A DNA stretch of 64,000 nt from JABDEZ01 sp965276955 (lineage in GTDB: Bacteria; Bacteroidota; Bacteroidia; Chitinophagales; Chitinophagaceae): the NCBI GenBank assembly GCA_965276955.1, contig CBDIBP010000006.1, forward strand, positions 18,826 through 82,825, in the 5' to 3' direction. A model generated the notes under the pieces. That model ran no database searches. It worked only from the letters and a program-made list of their open reading frames with translations, and was not told the DNA's origin. This document shows, piece by piece, positions 55,801 to 64,000 of the stretch; the first letter of the stretch is position 1; each line of letters starts with the position of its first letter. The translations under genes were made by a program, and so were the position numbers.

Positions 55801-57444
55801 GTCTCTTATGCGTGGGACTTTGGCAACACCGGCACATCGGTACTTACCAACCCCACACAGCCCTATACCAGCGCAGGCAGCTACACACCAAGGCTTATTG
55901 CTACAGATGCGCATGGATGCAAGGACACTACTACAAGAACGCTGAAGATATATGGCTATGCTGGCGAGTTCACCATTACGCCCATAACTGGTTGTAGCCC
56001 GCTCACTGTCAATTTCACAGCCAATATCACCAATGTGCCGCACATCACCTGGGATTTTAGTGATGGTAACGTAAGCGCCACCACCAGTTCGGTAACAGCT
56101 ACCCACACCTATACAGCCCCCGGTGTGTATGTACCAAAACTTATCATCAGCGATAGTACCGGCTGCGCGGCATCGAGCATAGGCGACAGTATAAAGGTAG
56201 ATGGTATAATAGGAGGCTTCACCACCATACCCTACCCGGTATGTATCTACGACACTGTAAAATTCTCAGACACTTCAAAAAGCCTTTTCACACCTATTGT
56301 CAGCAGGAACTGGACCTTCAACAGCACAACAAACACTTCGGCAGTATCGCCTGCATACTTCTTTAACAATGCGAACGACCTTACCGTACGCCTTATTGAT
56401 GTAAACGGGAATGGCTGCCGCGATACGGTGACAGGTAGCGTAAAAGTGCACCCACTGCCCATAATAAATGCCAGCAGCGATACGGTGATATGTCTGCACG
56501 ATTCTGCTACGCTTACAGCTACAGGTGGCATATCGTATGTGTGGTCGCCGGCAACAACGCTCAGCTGCACAGCCTGCGCTATTACACACGCTATGCCTTT
56601 GACCGCAGCTATGTACCTTGTAAAGGGTACCGATGGTTTTGGCTGTACCAATATAGACAGCACAAAAGTGAAGTTAAAATCAAAGACCACAGACTGGCCG
56701 GGCACGGGTGGCGAGATATGCTACGGACAGAGCCTGACCTTAACTGACTCCGGGGCGCAAACGTATAACTGGTACCCAACTGCCGGCCTTAACAATAGTA
56801 CCATTGCCAACCCGGTGGCATCCCCTTCTTCCAGCACCAACTACATGGTAGTGGCCCACCAGGGCTCCTGCGTGCCAGACACCAGCTGGGTTAGTGTGAT
56901 AGTGCACCCTAAACCCACCATAAAAGCCACAGCAGGCAATGCCACCATAATAGCCGGATCTGCTACTGATGTGCTGGCAACGGGAACGAATATCCTTACA
57001 TTCTTATGGGAGCCAGCCACCCTGCTCGATTGCGATAGCTGCTCGCGCGCCATAGCCAAGCTCACACAAACAACTACATTCACAGCAATAGGCACCACCA
57101 AGTATGGTTGCCAGGATTCGGACAAGGTGACCGTGAATGTGATATGCGATAAGAGCCAGGTATTTATCCCTAACACCTTTACACCCAATGGTGATGGTCA
57201 AAATGATGTCTTCTACCCAAGGGGTGTAGGTCTGAAGACCATCAATTACTTCAGGATATTTAACCGTTGGGGCGAGCTATTATTTGAGCGCACAGGTATA
57301 CAACTGAATGATGAGAGCAGCGCCTGGGATGGCACCATAAAAGGCGCATTACCCAAGCCCGATGTATACGTATATGTATTAGATGGCGTGTGCGACAACG
57401 GATCGCCCATTAGCTGGAAGGGCGATGTGACACTGGTGCGGTAA
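52888..57444 (+). CDS. Giant PKD-repeat surface protein, T9SS type B cargo (second of the pair)
   Basis: This 1,518-residue paralog of the preceding gene lies 41 bases downstream. It has a signal peptide (LFIACCTMAGTAQGQ), then PKD modules in matching order: residues around 880 (KPTAAFTAATTFPC) correspond to KPTASFAVANTFHC in the partner, and ICSCDKSQVFIPNTF-type ends agree closely. The sorting domain TFTPNGDGQNDVFYPRG and GWELLFER-type strands are kept. The duplication is clear; divergence in the modules suggests different ligands or antigenic variation (inference). Confidence 0.92.
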   Translation: MIQYLRTVLVQLLFIACCTMAGTAQGQVTANFTADHTAGCAPLIVHFTNTSTGATSYTWSLGNSNTSLQTNASASYTTPGIYTVVLTAINGSQSSTKTLTITVYGPPLVSFSAPLTVCVGTPFSFTNTTTAGVPGPVTYNWSFGDGGTSTAVSPTYTYSTPGFYTVSLQATNSQGCDSLLIKTSYIHVLPAPVAQFTVNNAQFCKAPATALFTDQSTGTTPFTYTWTFGNGNSSFSQNPTNIYQSTGTYTVTLVTTDANGCKDTDVQAAYIKVGGPTASFTPPTGCAGAPVSFQSSSTPAGVQAHWSFGDGGIANGTPTTHTYSSAGIYSVRLIVDDGNCKDTLTLPVTISPNPVASFTFTLPSCNLPTTVQFTSTAPAGGSYAWSFSDGGSSAAANPTHTYNAFAIDSATLTVTNANGCSATVTQAVNVNDIYAVGIAQPLSSGCIPLTVNFSSYDSTNTPSPSASVPYPITSTVWNFGDGSPLSNNANPQHTYNTPGVFAAYVIITTSNGCTKVDTVQIRTAPIPQVSITAQPTRLCTDQNVIFHATPINGALYTWYFKDGSSPVSQYNDSFDIHKYVNPGLDTPFLIVSLNGCNDTVTNFHIYLQVDSPKSLFLSNYFCDTLTKVAFTNLSLGANTSAWSFGDGFTSAATSPTHNYPGLGSYNVQLITFNTASGCHDTLNRPVTLLKLQPSFTAADTAICKRSFDTFYAAVSGGGATRYDWYVDNNPFPNLSSTFTDSFGVQGRHSVALVVTDAHNCTDTFRRNNYVLVAQPKDSFVVAPLQGCLPLTVQFNDYSYDVPGAHIVSRSWFYSDGHADLNGTPAPTHTYTTRGSFGPEEVVIDNLGCTDTLYSPAGINVYKPTAAFTAATTFPCRYIPVQFNNTSTNAATSAWTFGDNTTSNLNAPTHTYTQNGTYSVSLIVTDTHGCMDTAVRNAYLNLSSPTAAFTLGDSVSICAPLIEHFINTSVNAVSYAWDFGNTGTSVLTNPTQPYTSAGSYTPRLIATDAHGCKDTTTRTLKIYGYAGEFTITPITGCSPLTVNFTANITNVPHITWDFSDGNVSATTSSVTATHTYTAPGVYVPKLIISDSTGCAASSIGDSIKVDGIIGGFTTIPYPVCIYDTVKFSDTSKSLFTPIVSRNWTFNSTTNTSAVSPAYFFNNANDLTVRLIDVNGNGCRDTVTGSVKVHPLPIINASSDTVICLHDSATLTATGGISYVWSPATTLSCTACAITHAMPLTAAMYLVKGTDGFGCTNIDSTKVKLKSKTTDWPGTGGEICYGQSLTLTDSGAQTYNWYPTAGLNNSTIANPVASPSSSTNYMVVAHQGSCVPDTSWVSVIVHPKPTIKATAGNATIIAGSATDVLATGTNILTFLWEPATLLDCDSCSRAIAKLTQTTTFTAIGTTKYGCQDSDKVTVNVICDKSQVFIPNTFTPNGDGQNDVFYPRGVGLKTINYFRIFNRWGELLFERTGIQLNDESSAWDGTIKGALPKPDVYVYVLDGVCDNGSPISWKGDVTLVR

Positions 57445-57506
57445 TAAAACCTTCACAAAATATTTATGCGCATAAACAAATAACTTGCAGCATAAATACA
57501 CACCTC

Positions 57507-58400
57507 ATGGTTTACAGCCTTTTTGGCGCAACCATTTTACTCGCACTGTTGTGCATCTATTTTGCCGGAAGATCGCGTAAGGGCGATAGTACCTTGAAAA
57601 ATGCAGTACGCCTCATCTTCGTGCTGTCTTTCACCTGGTTCACTTACTTGTATGGTTGCTGGGTCTTTGTTTCCATATACCTCAAGTATGTGTTTGCTGC
57701 ACTGTCTGTAATAGCCTTAGTTGCGGGCTTCACAAAACACAAGGCCACACAGCGGGGCACAATTTCGCAGTTGGTCTTCGGTCTTCTTTTCGTTACATTG
57801 TGCACACTATATTATACTGGCACCACAGGCACGCCACAAACTTTGAACCTGTCGCTACCTTTCAAACATGGTCGCTACCTGGTCTTCCAGGGAGGTAAGG
57901 GCTTGCCTACTAATTTGTTCCATTACAGCTACCGCGGTACCATTTATGCCATGGACCTGATAAAGCTGGATAATACCGGCAACCGTGCCAAAAAGATCTT
58001 TTCGACAAACCTGAACGACTATCAGACATTTGGCGACACTGTGTACAGCCCCTGCAATGGCATTATAGAAAAAGCTGAAAGTGAGAACCCAGATAACATA
58101 CCACCAAGCCGCAAGCGAGGCCGTACCAATACTAATAACGTACTTATTGATGCAGGCAGTTACTACGTCTTCATGGCCCATCTGAAACAATACAGCCTGC
58201 TGGTACATGATGGCGATACGGTAAAGACCGGGCAGCCATTAGCACAAGCGGGCAATTCCGGTTTCAGCCTGGAGCCGCACTTACACATACAGGCGCACAT
58301 TAAAGAAAGCGGAGTGCCATGGTATAGGGGAACACCTCTGTACCTGCTATTCAACGACCACAGCTATCTTTTATTTCAAACAATAGACGCAATCAACTGA
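57507..58400 (+). CDS. Membrane-anchored M23 metallopeptidase
   Basis: This 297-residue protein has four hydrophobic segments in the first 105 residues, then a periplasmic M23 domain. IYAMDLIK supplies the metal-binding aspartate, HLHIQAH has the HxH motif, and VYSPCNGIIEKAES and VKTGQPLAQAGNSG frame it. Unlike the EnvC-like protein in this window, the catalytic residues look intact, so it should cut peptidoglycan cross-links. It lies 62 bases after the second giant adhesin. Confidence 0.85.
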   Translation: MVYSLFGATILLALLCIYFAGRSRKGDSTLKNAVRLIFVLSFTWFTYLYGCWVFVSIYLKYVFAALSVIALVAGFTKHKATQRGTISQLVFGLLFVTLCTLYYTGTTGTPQTLNLSLPFKHGRYLVFQGGKGLPTNLFHYSYRGTIYAMDLIKLDNTGNRAKKIFSTNLNDYQTFGDTVYSPCNGIIEKAESENPDNIPPSRKRGRTNTNNVLIDAGSYYVFMAHLKQYSLLVHDGDTVKTGQPLAQAGNSGFSLEPHLHIQAHIKESGVPWYRGTPLYLLFNDHSYLLFQTIDAIN

Positions 58401-58406
58401 TACACG

Positions 58407-58832
58407 ATGAAGAAATATTTTCTTTTATTACTGCTATGCACTTCCTACTATACAACACAGGCACAAACAAAAGAGGAACAAGCTATAAAAGGCTTGCTGG
58501 ACGCTCAGGTAATAGAGTGGAATGCAGGCAGCATAGACGGCTACATGCATGGGTATTGGGATAATGATAGCCTGCTGTTCATCGGCAGCAAAGGCCCCCG
58601 ATACGGATACAAAACAACACTTGAAAAATATAAAGAAGGCTACCCCGACGCCGCACATATGGGCAAGCTTACCTTTACGGTAAAGAGCATTCAAAAGTTA
58701 TCGCCCGAATACTATTTTATTGTGGGTGCCTGGGCATTGAAAAGAGAGGCGGGCGATGTATCAGGATCATCTACATTGCTGGTGCACAAAATAAAAGGAC
58801 ATTGGGTAATTGTTGCAGACCACAGCAGTTAA
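58407..58832 (+). CDS. Exported DUF4440/NTF2-like protein
   Basis: This 141-residue protein has a signal peptide ending TTQAQ. The mature cone-shaped NTF2 fold is suggested by IKGLLDAQVIEWNAGSIDGY, YWDNDSLLFIGSKG and STLLVHKIKGHWVIVADHSS. The family includes small enzymes and ligand binders; role unknown. It starts six bases after the M23 gene, so the two are probably one operon. Confidence 0.8.
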   Translation: MKKYFLLLLLCTSYYTTQAQTKEEQAIKGLLDAQVIEWNAGSIDGYMHGYWDNDSLLFIGSKGPRYGYKTTLEKYKEGYPDAAHMGKLTFTVKSIQKLSPEYYFIVGAWALKREAGDVSGSSTLLVHKIKGHWVIVADHSS

Positions 58833-58840
58833 TATATTTG
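58810..58840 (+). promoter_or_regulatory. Promoter-like TTG-N20-TAnnTTTG before the second NTF2-like gene
   Basis: TTG (58810-58812), a 20-base spacer and tatatttg (58833-58840) match the Bacteroidota consensus exactly. The elements overlap the end of the preceding gene and would start a message only a few bases before the ATG at 58853. Confidence 0.55.
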
Positions 58841-58852
58841 CAAAAATATCAC

Positions 58853-59209
58853 ATGAACTCAACCATACATATCGCCGAACAATGGTTCGCGGCATTTAAC
58901 GAACACGACCTGGAAAAACTATTAGCACTCTACGATGACGATGCGCAGCACTACAGCCCCAAGCTAAAGGTGCGCCAGCCGCAAACAAATGGTTACATAA
59001 AAGGCAAGGCAGCACTACGTAACTGGTGGCAGGATGCGTTCGACCGACTGCCATCATTGCAATATGATGTACTCACCATCACGGCCAATGATGAACGCGT
59101 GTTCATGGAGTACATACGTCGTGTAGATGGCGAACCACATATGCAGGTGGGCGAGGTATTAGAGATACAGGATGGGCTGATAGTGGCATCGAGAGTGTAC
59201 CATAGTTAG
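58853..59209 (+). CDS. NTF2-like (SnoaL-type) small protein
   Basis: The start MNSTIHIAEQWFAAFNEHD gives 118 residues; the longer frame overlaps the previous gene. ALYDDDAQHYSPKLKV, GKAALRNWWQDAFDRLPS and GEVLEIQDGLIVASRVYH fit the SnoaL-like branch. No signal peptide, unlike its neighbour. Substrate unknown. It converges with the gene at 59218 by eight bases. Confidence 0.82.
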   Translation: MNSTIHIAEQWFAAFNEHDLEKLLALYDDDAQHYSPKLKVRQPQTNGYIKGKAALRNWWQDAFDRLPSLQYDVLTITANDERVFMEYIRRVDGEPHMQVGEVLEIQDGLIVASRVYHS

Positions 59210-59217
59210 GGCGTTGA

Positions 59218-61337
59218 TCAGTTCTTCACCACCTTACTCACATTTATTACCCTGTCATTTCCATCAGTTACAGATAGCAGATATACTCCGTTATCGAGTG
59301 TTGATATATCCAGTTGCTTGCTGTTCACTGTGCTCATCAATACCCTTCCGTCTACTTCGTATAGCGTTGCTTTTACAGGTATGGCAGCGTCTATGTACAA
59401 TATAGAATGGGTTGGGTTGGGGTATACTTTTATGCTGGCAGCGGTAGCTATATTATTCAATCCGCTGTATGCAAAGTAATAGTTGGCGGATGTGCCGGTG
59501 CAACCATTCGCATCTGTGACCTGCAATGTATATGCACCACGTTGGGTGGGGCTGTATGTGGCTACGGTAGCACCATTTATTGGTGTACCATTCAAATACC
59601 ATTGATAAGTGCTGAATGGCTGTGTGGTAAAGTTTGGCCATTGATAATTGATAACAGGTACAGGTACATTGCCCGGCGTAATGATAGCTACCTTACTGAA
59701 AGCGGAACATCCGTTTGTTGTATCTGTTATCCTTAAAGCATAGCTGCCCGCCATTGAAGCAAGGTAAGTGGAAGTATAAGCTGATGGAATGGACAGCCCA
59801 TTCATATACCACAAATATTTTTCTGCACTGCCGGGAATACCACCGTTTATGGTTATTCCTTGCCCACCTGGGCACAATACAGTAGTAGTTACGTTAAGCA
59901 AAGTATCGGCTGGTGCAGGCCAGGTAGTAACAGTGAGTGGTGCGGAAGTGACCATGCAATCATTATTGGAAACTACAAGGCTATAGTTACCGGCTGCTCT
60001 TGCGGCATATGCATAGTATGTTGCGCCGGGTATGCTATTTCCGTTTTGCTGCCACTGGTAGGTATAGGCACTATTGCTGCCAAACGTAGCGCCAAGCACC
60101 ACGCTGTCATTACTGCATATATGCAAGTAGCCACCTATGTTGGCTATTGTTGCGGAAGGGACGGCTGACACTGTTACAGGTACCGTAGTGGAAGATACTG
60201 AGCAGTTATAACTATTGGTCATCAGCACAGAATAGTTACCTGTAGTATGTGCCGTGTAGGTTGCTGCCGTAGCGCCAGATATGTTGGTGCCATTAAGGCT
60301 CCACTGGTATATATTTCCTGTAGCAGCATGGAGCATTACAGTGTCGCCAACGCAACGGTGTATAGATCCGGAACTGATGATGGTCGTATCAGGTATTGGA
60401 TAGATGGTAAATGCTGCAGGTTGGCTGCTGCCGGGCGCGCTGCACGTTTGATTGCCAGTAACGCTGCAAAACTATAACATCAGTAGAAGTTAAATGGCTG
60501 TCGGTATAACTGCTGCTTACAGCACCCGGTATAGCTATTCCATTTTTCCTCCATTGATAAGTAGCCGCCGAACCTGTATCTGTTGCATTTGCTGTAAAGG
60601 TTATGGGTGTGCCTACGCATACTCCGATAGCTGGACGAGAGATCACTGCAATATTTGGTACCGCTGAAGGTAATATTGTCACAACCAAGGGACTGCTAGT
60701 AAATGGTAACGCGCATGGTTGAGATGTGGTAAGTGTACAAACTAGTATGTCACCCGTTGTTAGAGAACTATCTATGTACGTCTCAAAGTTTACACCAGTA
60801 CCATTTACATTTATTCCATTTTTATTCCATTGAAAGGTTGGATATACCCCACCTGACGACCAGGTAGCGATAACACGAAATGTATCCGCTCTGCCAGAGC
60901 ACCACGAATTACTATACATGCTTGAACGAATACCAACAAAATTTATGTTGGTTGTTTGACTTATTTGTATGTTGAACTGATCATTCTTTGATATCATAGC
61001 TGGATTCGTTGAAATGATCCGGATCCTATAACGACTTCCAGAAGGGATTAAAGAGGGTATAGTATATGGTATGACCCCAGTGGAATTGCTTATCACGGAG
61101 CCAATGTTAATGGGATAAGTAAAGCCCCCAAATAGCGTCCGACAATTGAGCTACGAAAGTGTTCCCAGCTTGAAAAACACCGGGAACATTTACAGAATAG
61201 TTCAATTGGTGTGTAGTGTTCGTACATAGATCGATATCAGTAAAAGGTTGATTTATTGATATTGTGTCTATAGACACTTGTCCCCAAATAAGAAAAGAAC
61301 ACAAGCAAAAAACGCAATTTATAAGCAAACGCTTCAT
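59218..61337 (-). pseudogene. T9SS type A secreted Ig-like repeat protein, broken by two single-base frameshifts
   Basis: The reading starts at MKRLLINCVFCLCSFLIWGQ (signal peptide). It shifts frame in the run of five C residues at 61125-61129, resumes as GFTYPINIGSVISNSTG, and shifts again in the run of four A residues at 60468-60471 before resuming as SVTGNQTCSAPGSSQPAAF. Removing one base at each run restores one 705-residue frame over the whole interval. The product would have Ig-like modules (YQWRKNGIAIPGAVSSSY, YQWQQNGNSIPGATYYAY) and a type A sorting domain (KVYPNPTHSILYID, DNGVYLLSVTDGND). The gene may be truly broken, or the two runs may be sequencing errors. Confidence 0.8.
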
Positions 61338-61506
61338 GGTTATCTGTTTATAAGGTAATAATATAAATATACGCATATTAATTAATATCATTTTCATGTT
61401 TATCAATTTAATATGCTTTCCTGTCATTTTGTCAAAATTCCACCTTTGGAACATACATTGATATGATACTTACAGAATTCATATCAAAAAAAATTATAAA
61501 TATATT

Positions 61507-63393
61507 ATGCAAGAAAAAGGTACTATCTCGATACATACCGAGAACATCTTCCCGATCATTAAAAAATTCCTGTACTCTGATAACGAGATCTTCCTGCGCG
61601 AGCTGGTATCGAACGCGGTAGATGCAGTACAGAAAATAAAGCGCCTGGCTTCCATAGGCCAGTACAACGGAGAACTGGGCACTCTTAAAGTTGCTGTGTC
61701 TTTTGACAAAGAAGCGAAGACCATCACCATATCCGATAATGGCTTGGGTATGACGGCGGAAGAGATCAAGAAATATATCAATCAGATAGCTTTCAGCGGC
61801 GCTACCGAGTTCATGGAGAAATTCAAGGACGCGAAAGATGCCAACGAGATCATTGGTAAGTTCGGTCTGGGCTTTTACTCTGCCTTCATGGTAGCCAGCC
61901 AGGTGGAGATCAATACCCTTTCTTACCAGGAAGGCGCAGAGTCTGCTCGCTGGATATGCGATGGCAGTACCGAGTTTGAAATAACCGAAGGTACACGCAC
62001 CACTCGCGGTACAGACATCATCCTGCACATCAACCCGGATTCAGAAGAATTCCTGGATGAAAATAAACTGGGAACCATACTTGAAAAATATGGCAAGTTC
62101 TTGCCCATACCTATATACTTTGGCACTAAGGAGAAATCTGTACCAGATGGCGAGGACGAAGAAGGCAAACCAAAATACAAAACTGTAGAGGTTGATAACA
62201 TCATCAACAACACAGTTCCTATATGGACCAAGGCCCCAACCGACCTTACCGATGAGGACTACCTGAACTTCTACCACGAGCTATACCCTTATGCAGAGGA
62301 TCCATTGTTCTGGATACACCTGAATGTGGATTATCCGTTCAACCTGACAGGTGTACTTTACTTCCCTAAGGTGAAGAACGAATTTGATATACAGCGCAAC
62401 AAAATAAAACTCTACAGCCGCCAGGTGTTCATTACCGATGAGGTAAAGGATATAGTGCCTGAGTTCCTTATGCTGCTGCACGGTGTTATAGACAGCCCGG
62501 ATATTCCGCTGAACGTATCGCGCAGTTTCCTGCAGGCCGATAGCAACGTGAAGAAGATCAACAACTACATCACCAAAAAAGTAGCCGATAAGCTGGGCGA
62601 CCTGTTCAAAGCCGACCGCAAAGGTTTTGAGCAAAAATGGAACGACATTGGCATTTTTGTCAAATATGGTATGGTGAGCGAAGAGAAGTTCTACGATAAA
62701 GCTAAAGACTACGCTTTACTGCAGAACACTAAAGACGAGTACTATACCATAGAAGAATATAGCGAGAAAATAAAACCACAGCAGACAGACAAGAATGGTC
62801 AGGTAGTATACCTGTATACCAACGACCCCGCTAAGCAGGATTCTTTTATACAATCAGCAAACCGCAAGGATTATGATGTATTGCTGATGAACGGCCCGCT
62901 GGACAATCACCTGATACAAACACTGGAACAAAAGCTGGACCAGGTATCCTTCAAAAGGGTAGATGCCGATGTAGCTGATAAGCTGATAACTAAAGAAGAT
63001 GCCCCGGCACACATACTTACCGCTGAGGAAACAGAAAAAGTGAAAGGGATATTTGATAAGGCCATCAACAAACCACTGATGAAGGTGGAAGTAGAAAGCC
63101 TGAACCCTGAGGAACTGCCAGTAACGGTGACCATGGAAGAATTCATGCGCCGCATGAAGGAAATGGCCAAGATGGGCGGTGGTGGAATGGGCTTCTATGG
63201 TAGCCTGCCAGATAGCTACAATGTAGCAGTGAATGGCAACCACAAACTGATAAGCAAGATACTGGCTGCAGGCAATGAAGAAGAGCAAGTGCAACTAGCC
63301 CGCCAGGCGTTCGACCTTGCTTTATTATCACAAGGCATGCTCACAGGTGCAGAGCTTACCGCTTTTGTCAACCGCAGCGTACAGTTGATATAA
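61507..63393 (+). CDS. htpG: Molecular chaperone HtpG (Hsp90)
   Basis: This 628-residue chaperone has the GHKL ATPase site: E32, N36 and D39 in RELVSNAVDAVQK, D77-N-G79 in ISDNGLGM, and the lid glycines in GKFGLGFYSAFMVA. The middle domain has RSFLQADSNVKKINNYITKK, and the C-terminal part dimerises. A MGGGGMGF segment is a short insertion. No CIRCE-type operator was seen upstream. A terminator follows. Confidence 0.97.
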   Translation: MQEKGTISIHTENIFPIIKKFLYSDNEIFLRELVSNAVDAVQKIKRLASIGQYNGELGTLKVAVSFDKEAKTITISDNGLGMTAEEIKKYINQIAFSGATEFMEKFKDAKDANEIIGKFGLGFYSAFMVASQVEINTLSYQEGAESARWICDGSTEFEITEGTRTTRGTDIILHINPDSEEFLDENKLGTILEKYGKFLPIPIYFGTKEKSVPDGEDEEGKPKYKTVEVDNIINNTVPIWTKAPTDLTDEDYLNFYHELYPYAEDPLFWIHLNVDYPFNLTGVLYFPKVKNEFDIQRNKIKLYSRQVFITDEVKDIVPEFLMLLHGVIDSPDIPLNVSRSFLQADSNVKKINNYITKKVADKLGDLFKADRKGFEQKWNDIGIFVKYGMVSEEKFYDKAKDYALLQNTKDEYYTIEEYSEKIKPQQTDKNGQVVYLYTNDPAKQDSFIQSANRKDYDVLLMNGPLDNHLIQTLEQKLDQVSFKRVDADVADKLITKEDAPAHILTAEETEKVKGIFDKAINKPLMKVEVESLNPEELPVTVTMEEFMRRMKEMAKMGGGGMGFYGSLPDSYNVAVNGNHKLISKILAAGNEEEQVQLARQAFDLALLSQGMLTGAELTAFVNRSVQLI

Positions 63394-63411
63394 CTACCAC
63401 ACTTATTTTTT

Positions 63412-63438
63412 AAAAGCCCCGTACAAACGGGGCTTTTT
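63412..63438 (+). terminator. Intrinsic terminator after htpG
   Basis: aaaagccccg (63412-63421) pairs with cggggctttt (63428-63437) around a six-base loop, then a T-run. Confidence 0.92.
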
Positions 63439-63591
63439 GCGTTTTGGGGGATGGCTATATCCTACAAACGGTATGGAATATCTCATGTAGATATACCATG
63501 AAATATGCAATAGAATAACCTTACCTCCCATCTCCTAATATATGTTGCTATTTCATAGTATACCGTTCTTGGCATAATTATTGTTTGCAAC

Positions 63592-63622
63592 TTGGCATAA
63601 ACAAAGAGTAAACTTATCTTTG
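63592..63622 (+). promoter_or_regulatory. Bacteroidota promoter of the EGF-like lipoprotein gene
   Basis: TTG (63592-63594), a 20-base spacer and tatctttg (63615-63622) match the -33/-7 consensus. The ATG lies 31 bases on, leaving room for a normal leader. It is the best promoter match in the window. Confidence 0.75.
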
Positions 63623-63652
63623 GCAAACATTATTTAACTAAAACTATTATCT

Positions 63653-64000
63653 ATGAGATCAATCAAACAAATTGCGTTAACGATCCTGTTAACTGTCGGT
63701 GCATTCAGCGCTATTACCTACACCGCATGTAATAAAGATGCTTGTAGCGGTGTAACATGCCAAAACGGTGGTACCTGCACAAGCGGTACTTGTACATGCC
63801 CTACGGGATATGAAGGCACTACTTGCCAGACCTTATCTCGTGATAAATTTGTAGGCACTTACTTAGGTTCTGAACAATGCACAACAGGTCAAGATAATTA
63901 TTCTATAACACTGGCTACAAATTCTGGCAATTTGAACCTTACCTATACGAATATTTACAATCAAGGCTTTACTGCTGTATGCACTGTCACAGGCGCTAAT
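63653..64000 (+). CDS. Small lipoprotein with an EGF-like domain, cut by the window end
   Basis: The first 116 residues are visible. The signal peptide ends in a lipobox-like YTAC (C26). Residues 30-58 (CSGVTCQNGGTC, then CTCPTGYEGTTC) are an EGF-like module with six cysteines, uncommon in bacteria but known in Bacteroidota lipoproteins. The rest (KFVGTYLGSEQC, YSITLATNSGNLNLTYTN) looks like the start of a small beta-barrel. Probably an outer-membrane lipoprotein of unknown role. Confidence 0.78.
   Translation, partial: MRSIKQIALTILLTVGAFSAITYTACNKDACSGVTCQNGGTCTSGTCTCPTGYEGTTCQTLSRDKFVGTYLGSEQCTTGQDNYSITLATNSGNLNLTYTNIYNQGFTAVCTVTGAN

Noticed and set aside
42204..57444. CRISPR-like repetition
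   Set aside because: The repeats are long, coding, in phase and diverged; there are no short identical repeats with unique spacers.

Overview
The window looks like a chromosomal segment from a Bacteroidota bacterium, most likely a gliding, type IX secretion (T9SS) lineage near Chitinophagaceae. The support is a gldH gliding lipoprotein gene, a PorP/SprF-like protein, several giant exported proteins with the gliding-associated (type B) C-terminal domain, type A sorting tails, weak Shine-Dalgarno use, and promoter elements of the Bacteroidota TTG-N20-TAnnTTTG type. No tRNA, rRNA, CRISPR array or intact insertion sequence was seen.

Layout. 1-2.1 kb: the tail of a ComM/YifB ATPase, then a lone receiver next to a PAS protein that keeps a histidine box but has no kinase ATPase domain. 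2.3-6.7 kb: secreted endonuclease I, an unknown exported protein, a class C serine hydrolase and a PLP enzyme. 6.75-7.39 kb: a gene-free stretch with diverged repeats. 7.4-16.9 kb: korA without korB, a large T9SS type B protein, a decayed RelE-like toxin fragment, an EnvC-like factor, YicC, GldH, a sensor kinase and RNase HII. 17-27.8 kb: transporters (AI-2E family, MgtE), a second kinase-less multi-PAS protein, a flavin/2Fe-2S reductase, membrane proteins, RuvC and an OmpR-type regulator. 27.8-30.9 kb: the rplM-rpsI-rpsB-tsf block, in which S2 carries a long Gly/Arg/Pro-rich tail. 31-33.5 kb: an AT-rich GH16 gene beside a beheaded gene. 33.5-42.1 kb: an OmpA-like protein, M2 and M28 peptidases, a TPR protein, a GHL10 glycosidase-like protein and a DUF5606 protein.

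42.2-59.2 kb is the most striking part. Three proteins of about 1,520 residues with type B sorting domains flank a SprF-like gene. One has thirteen SprB-like repeats and is divergent. The other two are tandem paralogs built of PKD-like modules, directly behind the SprF-like gene. An M23 membrane peptidase and two NTF2-like proteins follow on the same strand. The simplest reading is a dedicated secretion/anchoring locus for surface adhesins.

59.2-64 kb: a type A T9SS protein broken by two single-base homopolymer differences, htpG, and the start of a small EGF-like lipoprotein behind a well-formed Bacteroidota promoter.
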